From positions 1 to 7,849 of the forward strand of contig DRQI01000022.1 of assembly GCA_011330545.1 (NCBI GenBank): a stretch of DNA of 7,849 bases, in the 5' to 3' direction. This document shows positions 1 to 6,110 of the stretch, piece by piece. The notes below the pieces were generated by a model, which was not told the origin of the DNA, did no database searches, and saw nothing but the letters and a program-made list of their open reading frames with translations. Position 1 is the first letter of the stretch. Each line of letters starts with the position of its first letter. The position numbers and the translations under genes were made by a program. Source of the stretch: Flavobacteriia bacterium. Lineage in GTDB: Bacteria > Bacteroidota > Bacteroidia > Flavobacteriales > Flavobacteriaceae.

Positions 1-213
1 GCTAATGTTGCCCAAGAAATGGCCATGCAAACTTGCCTAGGGGCGGCGAGTTTATTAGTAGAAACCGGTAACCATCCCGAAGAAGAAATCGATAAAGTAA
101 CCACTCCAAGAGGATGCACCATTGAAGGCTTAAACGAAATGGAACATCAAGGCTTGAGTTCGTCATTAATCAAAGGTTTGGTAACCTCTTTTAATAAGAT
201 TAGTCAAATATAA
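1..213 (+). CDS. proC: Pyrroline-5-carboxylate reductase, C-terminal fragment (5' end outside window)
   Basis: The reading frame is open from base 1 to a TAA at 211-213 and gives the last 70 residues; a full ProC is about 265-270. ProC reduces 1-pyrroline-5-carboxylate to proline with NAD(P)H in the cytoplasm. The visible part is the C-terminal helical dimerisation domain. It carries the family signature region around KVTTPRGCTIEGLNEME (the usual form is TxPGGTTxxGLxxLE), then the GLSSSLIKGLVTSFNKI tail. The Arg before the Gly of the signature differs from the textbook G-G but fits what I remember of flavobacterial ProC. The next gene, argD, follows 110 nt later on the same strand. Proline and arginine share glutamate semialdehyde-type chemistry, which may explain why proC sits in the arginine cluster. 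The internal ATG at 19 is not the start: the frame is already coding upstream of it. Confidence 0.9.
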   Translation, partial: ANVAQEMAMQTCLGAASLLVETGNHPEEEIDKVTTPRGCTIEGLNEMEHQGLSSSLIKGLVTSFNKISQI

Positions 214-227
214 AATAGAATTCATCT

Positions 228-250
228 GTCATTCCCGCAAAGGCGGAAAC
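228..250 (+). repeat. GTCATTC-type intergenic repeat fragment between proC and argD
   Basis: GTCATTCCCGC, then AAAGGCGGAAAC, lies in the proC-argD gap. It contains a short stem, CCGC/GCGG, around AAAG. It starts with the same GTCATTC as the four units downstream of argH, but the inner sequence differs and no right arm ending in GAATGAC follows before argD. It therefore looks like a decayed single arm of a related repeat subfamily. Similar GTCATTCCCGC...GCGGGAATC repeats are common in Bacteroidota genomes (from memory). Confidence 0.55.
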
Positions 251-286
251 TCGGAAAATAACTCAAATGTCAAATAGTAAACTTAC

Positions 287-307
287 TTAAAAGATATTTT
301 CTTTTAA
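287..307. promoter_or_regulatory. A/T-rich perfect inverted repeat in the argD leader
   Basis: TTAAAAGA (287-294) and TCTTTTAA (300-307) are exact reverse complements around a 5-nt loop, TATTT. The element lies 16 nt upstream of the argD ATG. It could be an operator, a weak RNA hairpin, or chance in a very A/T-rich leader. I see no match to an ARG box I can defend, so the function is open. Confidence 0.3.
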
Positions 308-323
308 AAATTTAAAAAAAATT

Positions 324-1451
324 ATGAACCTATTCAATGTATATCCACGCTACAACGTTACTCCCGTCAAGGCAAAAGATTGTATGGTAACAGATGATAA
401 AGATATTCAATACCTCGACCTGTATGGCGGCCATGGTGTTATTTCAATCGGCCATGCACATCCGCACTATCTTAAAAAGCTCAAAAGGCAACTAGATGCT
501 ATTGGCTTCTATTCAAATGCCGTTCAAAATCCTTTACAATGTGAATTGGCAGAAAAATTAGGACAACTTTCAGAATATCAAAAATACAACCTGTTTTTGT
601 GTAATTCAGGGGCAGAAGCCAATGAAAATGCCTTAAAGCTAGCCTCTTTTTACAATCAGAAGAAGCGGGTGGTTACCTTTGATAATTCTTTCCATGGCCG
701 CACGTCAGTGGCAGTTTCTGTTACCGATAACCCAAAAATAAATGCTCCCATCAATAGCACAAACCCTAAAACATTCTTGCCCTTAAACCGAGTAGATTTA
801 GTAGAACAAGAACTGAAAAAAGGCGATGTCTGTGCTGTCATCATTGAAGGTATTCAAGGTGTGGGCGGATTAGACGAAGGGACAACAACATTTTTTCAAG
901 AATTAGAAAAACAATGCAAGCAATACGATGTAGTATTTATTGTAGATGAAGTACAATCAGGTTATGGAAGAAGCGGAAAATTCTTTGCACATCAATACCA
1001 TAAGGTAAAACCCGATATCATTTCTGTAGCCAAAGGCATGGGCAACGGATTTCCTATAGGAGGCATCTTAATATCGCCAAAATTTAAAGCTGCATACGGA
1101 ATGTTAGGAACAACTTTCGGAGGCAATCATTTGGCCTGTGCTGCCGGAATTAGCGTATTAGAAACCATAGAAAAAGAAAAACTGATAGAAAATGTTAACG
1201 CCGTTTCAGATTATTTTATAAAAAAAGCACAGAAAATCCCACAAGTAAAAAAAATCAAAGGCAAGGGCTTGATGCTCGGATTGGAATTTGATTTCGAAGT
1301 AGCCGAAATTAGAAAAAAACTAATCTGTGAAAAACACATTTTTACCGGAGGGGCAATGAATAAAAAATTATTGAGAATTCTACCTCCGTTAACCGTACAA
1401 AAAGAACATATAGACACCTTTTTTAAATCTTTAAAAGAAATTTTAAACTAG
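324..1451 (+). CDS. argD: Acetyl/succinylornithine aminotransferase (class III, PLP-dependent)
   Basis: This enzyme transfers an amino group from glutamate to N-acylglutamate semialdehyde to give N-acylornithine, using pyridoxal phosphate in the cytoplasm. The 375 residues fit ArgD (about 375-405). Visible class III features are the phosphate-binding NSGAEANENALK (94-105), the cofactor-stacking FHGRT (123-127), the IEGIQGVGG segment (174-182), the VDEVQSGYGRSG block with Asp208, and the Schiff-base lysine Lys237 in SVAKGMGNGFP. Thr264 in GTTFGGNHLACAA would contact the phosphate of the partner subunit. Arg351 in RILPPL probably binds the substrate carboxylate. The ATG at 324 fits the family N-terminus, and the leader is A-rich without Shine-Dalgarno. 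Because the downstream carbamoyltransferase is the N-acyl type, the substrate is acylated, but acetyl versus succinyl cannot be told here. Ornithine aminotransferase (rocD) is a related alternative; operon context favours ArgD. Confidence 0.92.
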   Translation: MNLFNVYPRYNVTPVKAKDCMVTDDKDIQYLDLYGGHGVISIGHAHPHYLKKLKRQLDAIGFYSNAVQNPLQCELAEKLGQLSEYQKYNLFLCNSGAEANENALKLASFYNQKKRVVTFDNSFHGRTSVAVSVTDNPKINAPINSTNPKTFLPLNRVDLVEQELKKGDVCAVIIEGIQGVGGLDEGTTTFFQELEKQCKQYDVVFIVDEVQSGYGRSGKFFAHQYHKVKPDIISVAKGMGNGFPIGGILISPKFKAAYGMLGTTFGGNHLACAAGISVLETIEKEKLIENVNAVSDYFIKKAQKIPQVKKIKGKGLMLGLEFDFEVAEIRKKLICEKHIFTGGAMNKKLLRILPPLTVQKEHIDTFFKSLKEILN

Positions 1452-1474
1452 GGGATTGTTATACAATTAGTTCT

Positions 1475-1501
1475 CCTGCAAGGCCTCAAAGGCCTTGTAG
1501 G
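1475..1501. repeat. Strong 12-bp hairpin between argD and argF'
   Basis: CCTGCAAGGCCT (1475-1486) and AGGCCTTGTAGG (1490-1501) pair along 12 positions, with one G-U pair in RNA, around the 3-nt loop CAA. It occupies much of the 78-nt argD-argF' gap. There is no following T-run, only TATAAAAGTATAAAA, so it is not a classical intrinsic terminator. It resembles a CCTTGTAGG-type palindromic repeat that I recall as widespread in Flavobacteriia. In an operon mRNA it could act as a stabiliser or partial attenuator. That role is inference. Confidence 0.7.
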
Positions 1502-1529
1502 TATAAAAGTATAAAAAACAAAACCAACA

Positions 1530-2489
1530 ATGAAAAAATACACTACCGTAAACGACATTGCCAATTTAACAGAATTGATTAACGATGCCATGGCTTTAAA
1601 AAAGAACCCTTACGCATTTCAAAACATAGGCAAAAACAAAACCTTAATTATGCTATTTTTCAATTCGAGTTTACGAACCCGGCTCAGCACTCAGAAAGCA
1701 GCGCAAAATTTAGGAATGAAAGTGATGGTTATGAACATCTCAAAAGACGGATGGGCACTCGAATTTGAAGATGGCACTATAATGAACAGTACTGCTGCCG
1801 AACATGTAAAAGAAGCCGCCCAAGTCATTTCGCAATATGGCGATGTATTGGCCATCAGAACCTTTGCCGGGCTAACCGATAAAAATGAAGATTACAACGA
1901 AAAAATAATGAGTGCCTTTGTAAAATATGCTACGATTCCCGTAGTAAGTTTAGAAAGTGCTACTGAGCATCCCTTACAAGCCTTGACAGATGCAATAACC
2001 ATTACAGAGCACCAACAAAAAAATAAGCCGAAAGTAGTATTGACATGGGCGCCGCACCCGAAAGCCCTTCCACAAGCCGTTGCCAACTCTTTTGTAAAAG
2101 TGATGCAACTGTCAAATGTTGATTTGATAATTACCCATCCGAAAGGTTACGAATTGGATACTGAAATTACAAAAGGGGCAACCATTGAATACAATCAAGA
2201 AAAAGCATTTGAGAATGCCGATTTTATTTATGCCAAAAATTGGTCGTCTTTTGCAGATTACGGCAAGGTTTTAACAACCGATGCCCGTTGGATGATTACC
2301 AAAAAAAAGATGCAACAAACTCATAATGCAAAATTTATGCATTGTTTGCCGGTACGAAGAAACGTTGTTGTAGAAGATGCTGTATTAGACAGTGAAAACT
2401 CATTGGTTATTCAACAAGCCAATAATAGAACTTTTGCGGCTCAAGTAATATTAAAAAAGATTATAAATAACTATTTATCAGATGATTAA
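1530..2489 (+). CDS. argF': N-acyl-L-ornithine carbamoyltransferase (ArgF' type)
   Basis: It transfers the carbamoyl group of carbamoyl phosphate to N-acylornithine, giving N-acylcitrulline; the fold is the aspartate/ornithine carbamoyltransferase trimer. At 319 residues it has the length of the Bacteroides fragilis succinylornithine enzyme and aligns with it (from memory) almost without gaps. Visible motifs are the carbamoyl-phosphate loop SLRTRLS (47-53), Trp75 in the 70s loop, HPLQ (147-150), TWAPHPKALPQAV (172-184), YAKNW with Lys236, and HCLPVRR (271-277). This is not the anabolic ornithine enzyme: the HCLPVRRN block and the WAPHP loop belong to the N-acyl group. Residue 90, reported as Pro in the succinyl enzyme and Glu in the Xanthomonas acetyl enzyme, is Ala here. 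Val280 stands where the acetyl enzyme has a carboxylated lysine. Acyl specificity is therefore undecided. The stop lies 29 nt before the preferred argB start. Confidence 0.92.
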   Translation: MKKYTTVNDIANLTELINDAMALKKNPYAFQNIGKNKTLIMLFFNSSLRTRLSTQKAAQNLGMKVMVMNISKDGWALEFEDGTIMNSTAAEHVKEAAQVISQYGDVLAIRTFAGLTDKNEDYNEKIMSAFVKYATIPVVSLESATEHPLQALTDAITITEHQQKNKPKVVLTWAPHPKALPQAVANSFVKVMQLSNVDLIITHPKGYELDTEITKGATIEYNQEKAFENADFIYAKNWSSFADYGKVLTTDARWMITKKKMQQTHNAKFMHCLPVRRNVVVEDAVLDSENSLVIQQANNRTFAAQVILKKIINNYLSDD

Positions 2490-2518
2490 AAATTTTGAAA
2501 GAGTTAAAATATAAACAA

Positions 2519-3301
2519 GTGAAAACAAAACTAACCATCGTTAAAATAGGAGGCAATGTTATCAATGCTGAAAAAGCCTTAGCCATCTTTTTAAAAGATT
2601 TTGCATCTGTTAAAGGATTGAAAATCCTTATTCACGGAGGTGGAAAAAAAGCAACCGAATTGGCTTCGAAACTAGGTTTTCAGCCTAAAATGATTCATGG
2701 AAGGCGCATTACAGACCAAGCAAACCTAGACGTAGTAACAATGGTATATGCAGGGTTGTTAAACAAAAAAATAGTGGCACAATTACAACAATATAATTGT
2801 AATGCCCTTGGTTTATCAGGTGCAGATGCCAATAGCATACAAGCCCATAAACGTATCGTTAAAGATATAGATTACGGTTTTGCCGGTGATATTGATAAAG
2901 TTGACAATACCATCATACAATCATTTCTAGAAAATAAATTAACACCCGTTTTTTGTGCTATTACTCACAATAAAAAGGGACAGTTACTCAATACCAATGC
3001 CGATACCATAGCCGCAGAAATAGCGGTAGCATTAGCAAAAACATATCACGTAGAACTCATCTATTGCTTCGAAAAAAAAGGCGTTTTAAAAGATGTGAAT
3101 GATGATAATTCGGTGATGGAAAATATAGATTCAAAATTGTATAAAATAGCAAAAGACAAAGGTGTTATTGCAGCAGGGATGTTGCCTAAATTAGAAAATT
3201 GCTTTTATGCCTTACAGCGAGGAGTAGCAGAAATTAGCATAGGAAATCCCGCTATAATTGTAAATAAGAACCAAAAATATACACGTTTAGTATTGGCCTA
3301 A
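2519..3301 (+). CDS. argB: N-acetyl/succinylglutamate kinase
   Basis: ArgB phosphorylates the gamma-carboxylate of N-acylglutamate with ATP, the second step of the pathway. From the GTG at 2519 it has 260 residues, the length of arginine-insensitive NAGKs such as the E. coli one, without the N-terminal helix of arginine-inhibited forms. Amino-acid kinase features, in this numbering: Lys9 in IVKIGGN, HGGGK (39-43), GRRITD (61-66), the LGLSGADAN loop, NTNADT with Asn160 and Asp162, and Lys224 in AAGMLPKLE. Starts: no in-frame ATG precedes the conserved IVKIGG. A TTG at 2495 would add 8 residues (MKELKYKQ). I prefer GTG 2519 because family members begin about five residues before VKIGG, but the choice is uncertain. 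The gene follows argF' closely and is probably cotranscribed. As in that enzyme, acetyl or succinyl substrate is not visible. Confidence 0.9.
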   Translation: MKTKLTIVKIGGNVINAEKALAIFLKDFASVKGLKILIHGGGKKATELASKLGFQPKMIHGRRITDQANLDVVTMVYAGLLNKKIVAQLQQYNCNALGLSGADANSIQAHKRIVKDIDYGFAGDIDKVDNTIIQSFLENKLTPVFCAITHNKKGQLLNTNADTIAAEIAVALAKTYHVELIYCFEKKGVLKDVNDDNSVMENIDSKLYKIAKDKGVIAAGMLPKLENCFYALQRGVAEISIGNPAIIVNKNQKYTRLVLA

Positions 3302-3305
3302 CACA

Positions 3306-3333
3306 TTTTTAAAACCTGTTTGGCCTTTAAAAA
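3306..3333. other. A/T-rich inverted repeat just after argB
   Basis: TTTTTAAA (3306-3313) and TTTAAAAA (3326-3333) are perfect reverse complements around 12 nt, starting 5 nt after the argB stop. The stem is only A-T pairs and no GC core or clear T-run follows, so termination would be weak at best. The rest of the 143-nt argB-argE gap shows no gene, no repeat matching others in the window and no consensus promoter that I can defend. Confidence 0.3.
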
Positions 3334-3444
3334 CATCTTATGTAAACACATTATGAAATGAGCCATAACAATTAAGTTGATACCCACCAAAATGATTCTT
3401 GGCGAATTCCATCTGACAATTAAAAATAAATAAAATATAAACAG

Positions 3445-4503
3445 ATGAAAAAACTTACAAAAGAAGCCGTAACACTATTGCAAAAAATGATTTCGAAACC
3501 TTCATTTTCATCCGAAGAAGACGAAACCGCTTTGTTGATTATGCAATGGTTTTCATCACACGATATCAAATTTGAAAGTAACAACCACAATGTTTGGGCA
3601 AAAAATAAATATTTTGACAAATCAAAACCTACCATTTTATTAAACTCACACCACGATACGGTAAAACCCAATAAGGCCTATACCAAAAATCCGTTTCAAC
3701 CCGAAATTAGCAATGGCAAATTATACGGATTGGGCAGTAATGATGCCGGAGGGGCGTTAGTATCACTACTGGCTACTTTCGCCTATTTTTACCATCGACA
3801 AAATCTAAAATACAATTTGGTGCTGGTAGCCTCTGCCGAAGAAGAGAGTTCTGGGCCAAACGGACTCAATTCAGTGCTCGATGCAATACCAAAAATAGAT
3901 GTTGCTATTATTGGAGAACCAACGCTTATGCAACTGGCAGTGGCCGAAAAAGGATTACTGGTGCTAGATTGTATCGCCCATGGCAAAGCCGGCCATGCAG
4001 CACATGGTTTGGGAGACAATGCTATTTACAAAGCAATAGAAGCAATCAATTGGTTTCAAAATTATGAATTCACAAAAATATCCGATACCTTGGGTAAAAT
4101 TAAAATGACCGTAACACAAATCAATGCAGGAACACAACACAATGTAATTCCTGCCCAATGCCATTTTGTGGTAGATATCCGCGTTACAGATGCTTATACC
4201 AATCGAGAAGTACTCGATATTATCAAAGAGAGCGTATCCGTAGAAGTAAAAGAACGCTCATTGCGATTAAATTCGTCATCCATTCCGACCGGCCATCCGT
4301 TGGTAAAAGCAGGAACTGCCTTAGGTAGAGAAACGTATGGTTCGCCAACATTATCAGATCAATCGGTATTAAGTTGTCCGTCATTAAAATTAGGGCCGGG
4401 AGATTCCCTGCGCTCGCATACAGCCGATGAATTTATTTATATACACGAAATTGAAGAAGCAATTCAAATCTATGTCGATTTGTTGAATCAGGTCATTGTA
4501 TAA
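3445..4503 (+). CDS. argE: M20-family deacylase, N-acylcitrulline/N-acylornithine deacylase
   Basis: This zinc-dependent amidohydrolase removes the N-acyl group from the pathway intermediate. It has 352 residues. The M20 metal site is complete: His69 and Asp71 in NSHHDTVKP, the bridging Asp100 in GLGSNDAGG, the catalytic and ligand pair Glu132/Glu133 in ASAEEESSG, Glu158 in IIGEPT, and His325 in RSHTADEF. The dimerisation (lid) domain is inserted roughly between residues 165 and 285, including GKAGHAAHG (180-188), and the peptidase domain resumes after it. Since ArgF' makes N-acylcitrulline, the likely substrate is acetyl- or succinylcitrulline, giving free citrulline for ArgG; this is inference from operon context. 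Related M20 enzymes (DapE, carboxypeptidases) look alike, but the position between argB and argH favours ArgE. The ATG at 3445 follows an A-rich leader, and argH starts 49 nt after the stop. Confidence 0.92.
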   Translation: MKKLTKEAVTLLQKMISKPSFSSEEDETALLIMQWFSSHDIKFESNNHNVWAKNKYFDKSKPTILLNSHHDTVKPNKAYTKNPFQPEISNGKLYGLGSNDAGGALVSLLATFAYFYHRQNLKYNLVLVASAEEESSGPNGLNSVLDAIPKIDVAIIGEPTLMQLAVAEKGLLVLDCIAHGKAGHAAHGLGDNAIYKAIEAINWFQNYEFTKISDTLGKIKMTVTQINAGTQHNVIPAQCHFVVDIRVTDAYTNREVLDIIKESVSVEVKERSLRLNSSSIPTGHPLVKAGTALGRETYGSPTLSDQSVLSCPSLKLGPGDSLRSHTADEFIYIHEIEEAIQIYVDLLNQVIV

Positions 4504-4552
4504 TTCATTGTAAAAAATAAATCAACTAATAAACAACTAAACAAAAAATAAT

Positions 4553-5833
4553 ATGAAACTCTGGGATAAAGGATTTAATACCGATAAAAAAATAGACCGG
4601 TTTACTGTGGGAAATGACAGGGAACTAGATGTAATACTTGCCAAATACGACGTAATAGGCTCTCTGGCACATGCTAAAATGTTACATAAAATAGATGTGT
4701 TAACCGATAAAGAAATCACCGGTATAGAAGCAAAATTAAACCAGCTACTCAAAGATATTGAAAAAGGCGTGTTTGTTATTGAAAACACCTATGAAGATGT
4801 GCACTCTAAGATAGAATTTTTACTCACCGAAGCCTTAGGCGATACCGGTAAAAAAATTCATACCGCACGTTCGAGAAATGACCAGGTATTGGTTGATTTG
4901 CACCTCTATATAAAAGATGAAATAATTGAGATAAAGCATGCGATAAAAAATCTTTTTGATATTTTAATCGCTAAAGCGGATGCAAATAAAAAAGTGTTAT
5001 TACCCGGTTATACCCATTTACAAGTAGCGATGCCTTCCTCTTTCGGCCTATGGTTTGCGGCCTATGCCGAAAGTTTAATAGACGATGTACATTTGTTAAA
5101 CGCCGCCTTTATAATTGCCGATCAAAACCCTTTGGGTTCCGGAGCCGGATATGGCAGTTCTTTTGCCATTGATAGGGCATATACTACCCAACTATTAGGT
5201 TTTGAAACCTTAAAATACAATGTGGTAGCAGCACAAATGAGTAGGGGAAAAACCGAAAAAGCCTTGGCCTTTGGCATGAGTGCCGTGGCGGGAACACTGT
5301 CGAAATTTGCAATGGATATTTGCCTGTATATGAGTCAAAATTTTAATTTCATTTCCTTTCCTGATGAACTGACAACAGGGTCGAGTATCATGCCGCATAA
5401 AAAAAATCCCGATGTATTCGAATTGATTCGGGGCAAATGCAATGCCTTACAATCCTTACCCTATGAACTAACCTTAATTTCTAACAATTTGCCAAGTGGC
5501 TATCAACGCGATTTGCAATTGCTAAAAGCATCACTATTGCCCGCCATACAAACCCTTAAGTCGTGTTTAGAAATGTTAATTTTCTCTATCGAAAATGTAC
5601 AAGTCAATACCCGTATTTTAGAAGATACAAAATACGATTTCTTGTTTACGGTAGAAGAGGTAAACAAGTTGGTACAAGATGGTGTGGCTTTTAGAGATGC
5701 CTATAAAATAGTTGGAGAACAAGTGCAAAAAGGTACCTTTTCACCGGATAAAAAAGTGAATCATACCCATTTGGGCAGCATAGGCAATTTATGTTTAAAA
5801 GAGATTATTGCTAAAATGGAGGGAGCGTTATAG
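4553..5833 (+). CDS. argH: Argininosuccinate lyase
   Basis: ArgH cleaves argininosuccinate to arginine and fumarate, the last step of the pathway, as a cytoplasmic homotetramer of the fumarase/aspartase superfamily. The three conserved superfamily regions are present: HTARSRNDQV (103-112), GYTHLQVAMPSSFG with His155 (152-165), and the signature loop GSSIMPHKKNPD with the catalytic serine at 277/278. NPLGSGAGYGSSF (192-204) is the typical ArgH segment between them. At 426 residues it is shorter than the E. coli enzyme (457), which matches my recollection of flavobacterial ArgH; the shorter part is the C-terminal end. It is the last gene of the arginine cluster. The palindromic repeat block begins within 10 nt of its TAG stop, so the mRNA 3' end probably carries repeat hairpins. 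No argG is seen downstream. Confidence 0.96.
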   Translation: MKLWDKGFNTDKKIDRFTVGNDRELDVILAKYDVIGSLAHAKMLHKIDVLTDKEITGIEAKLNQLLKDIEKGVFVIENTYEDVHSKIEFLLTEALGDTGKKIHTARSRNDQVLVDLHLYIKDEIIEIKHAIKNLFDILIAKADANKKVLLPGYTHLQVAMPSSFGLWFAAYAESLIDDVHLLNAAFIIADQNPLGSGAGYGSSFAIDRAYTTQLLGFETLKYNVVAAQMSRGKTEKALAFGMSAVAGTLSKFAMDICLYMSQNFNFISFPDELTTGSSIMPHKKNPDVFELIRGKCNALQSLPYELTLISNNLPSGYQRDLQLLKASLLPAIQTLKSCLEMLIFSIENVQVNTRILEDTKYDFLFTVEEVNKLVQDGVAFRDAYKIVGEQVQKGTFSPDKKVNHTHLGSIGNLCLKEIIAKMEGAL

Positions 5834-5842
5834 CATCGTACT

Positions 5843-5965
5843 GTCATTCAGAGGAGCGACCCAAGAAGCGACGAACCTGCCTGCCGGCAAGGCAGGGAAT
5901 CTCAAAGTTTCTGTTTCTAAATTATTAGAGATTCTTCACTTCACTCGTTCCTCGCTCTGAATGAC
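5843..5965. repeat. Palindromic repeat unit A (GTCATTC...GAATGAC)
   Basis: The left arm starts at 5843 with GTCATTCAGAG and reaches GGGAATCTC at 5903. The right arm runs 5927-5965, from AGAGATTCTTC to CTCTGAATGAC. The outer 11 nt and the inner GAATCTC/GAGATTC pair as inverted repeats. The left arm differs from units B-D: it carries GAGCGACCC and AAGCGACGAA and then a GC-rich hairpin, CCTGCCTGCC (5876-5885) with GGCAAGGCAGG (5886-5896), a 10-bp stem with one extra A. It lies just after argH, so the RNA could fold into a stable 3' structure. Confidence 0.85.
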
Positions 5966-5973
5966 ACACTGCT

Positions 5974-6102
5974 GTCATTCAGAGGGAGGCACGACCGAAG
6001 AATCTAAAAATTAGAATTATTTTTTATACAACATTCTATTTATTAAGATTAAAGAATGGCTTGTAGAGATTCATCACTTCGCATAGCTGCGTTCTGAATG
6101 AC
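5974..6102. repeat. Palindromic repeat unit B
   Basis: The left arm, 5974-6005, is a 32-nt sequence from GTCATTCAGAGGG to CCGAAGAATCT and is identical to the left arm of unit C. The right arm, 6065-6102, runs from AGAGATTCATC to GTTCTGAATGAC and contains its own small palindrome, CGCA/TGCG around TAGC. About 60 nt of A/T-rich sequence lies between the arms, with no gene in it. Unit B follows unit A after exactly 8 nt. Confidence 0.85.
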
Positions 6103-6110
6103 ATCGTACT

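Noticed and set aside
3420..4164. Minus-strand frames opposite argE (3420-3671, 3789-4019, 3964-4164)
   Set aside because: They overlap well-conserved argE sequence with its metal ligands, have no recognisable motif, and no leader of their own.
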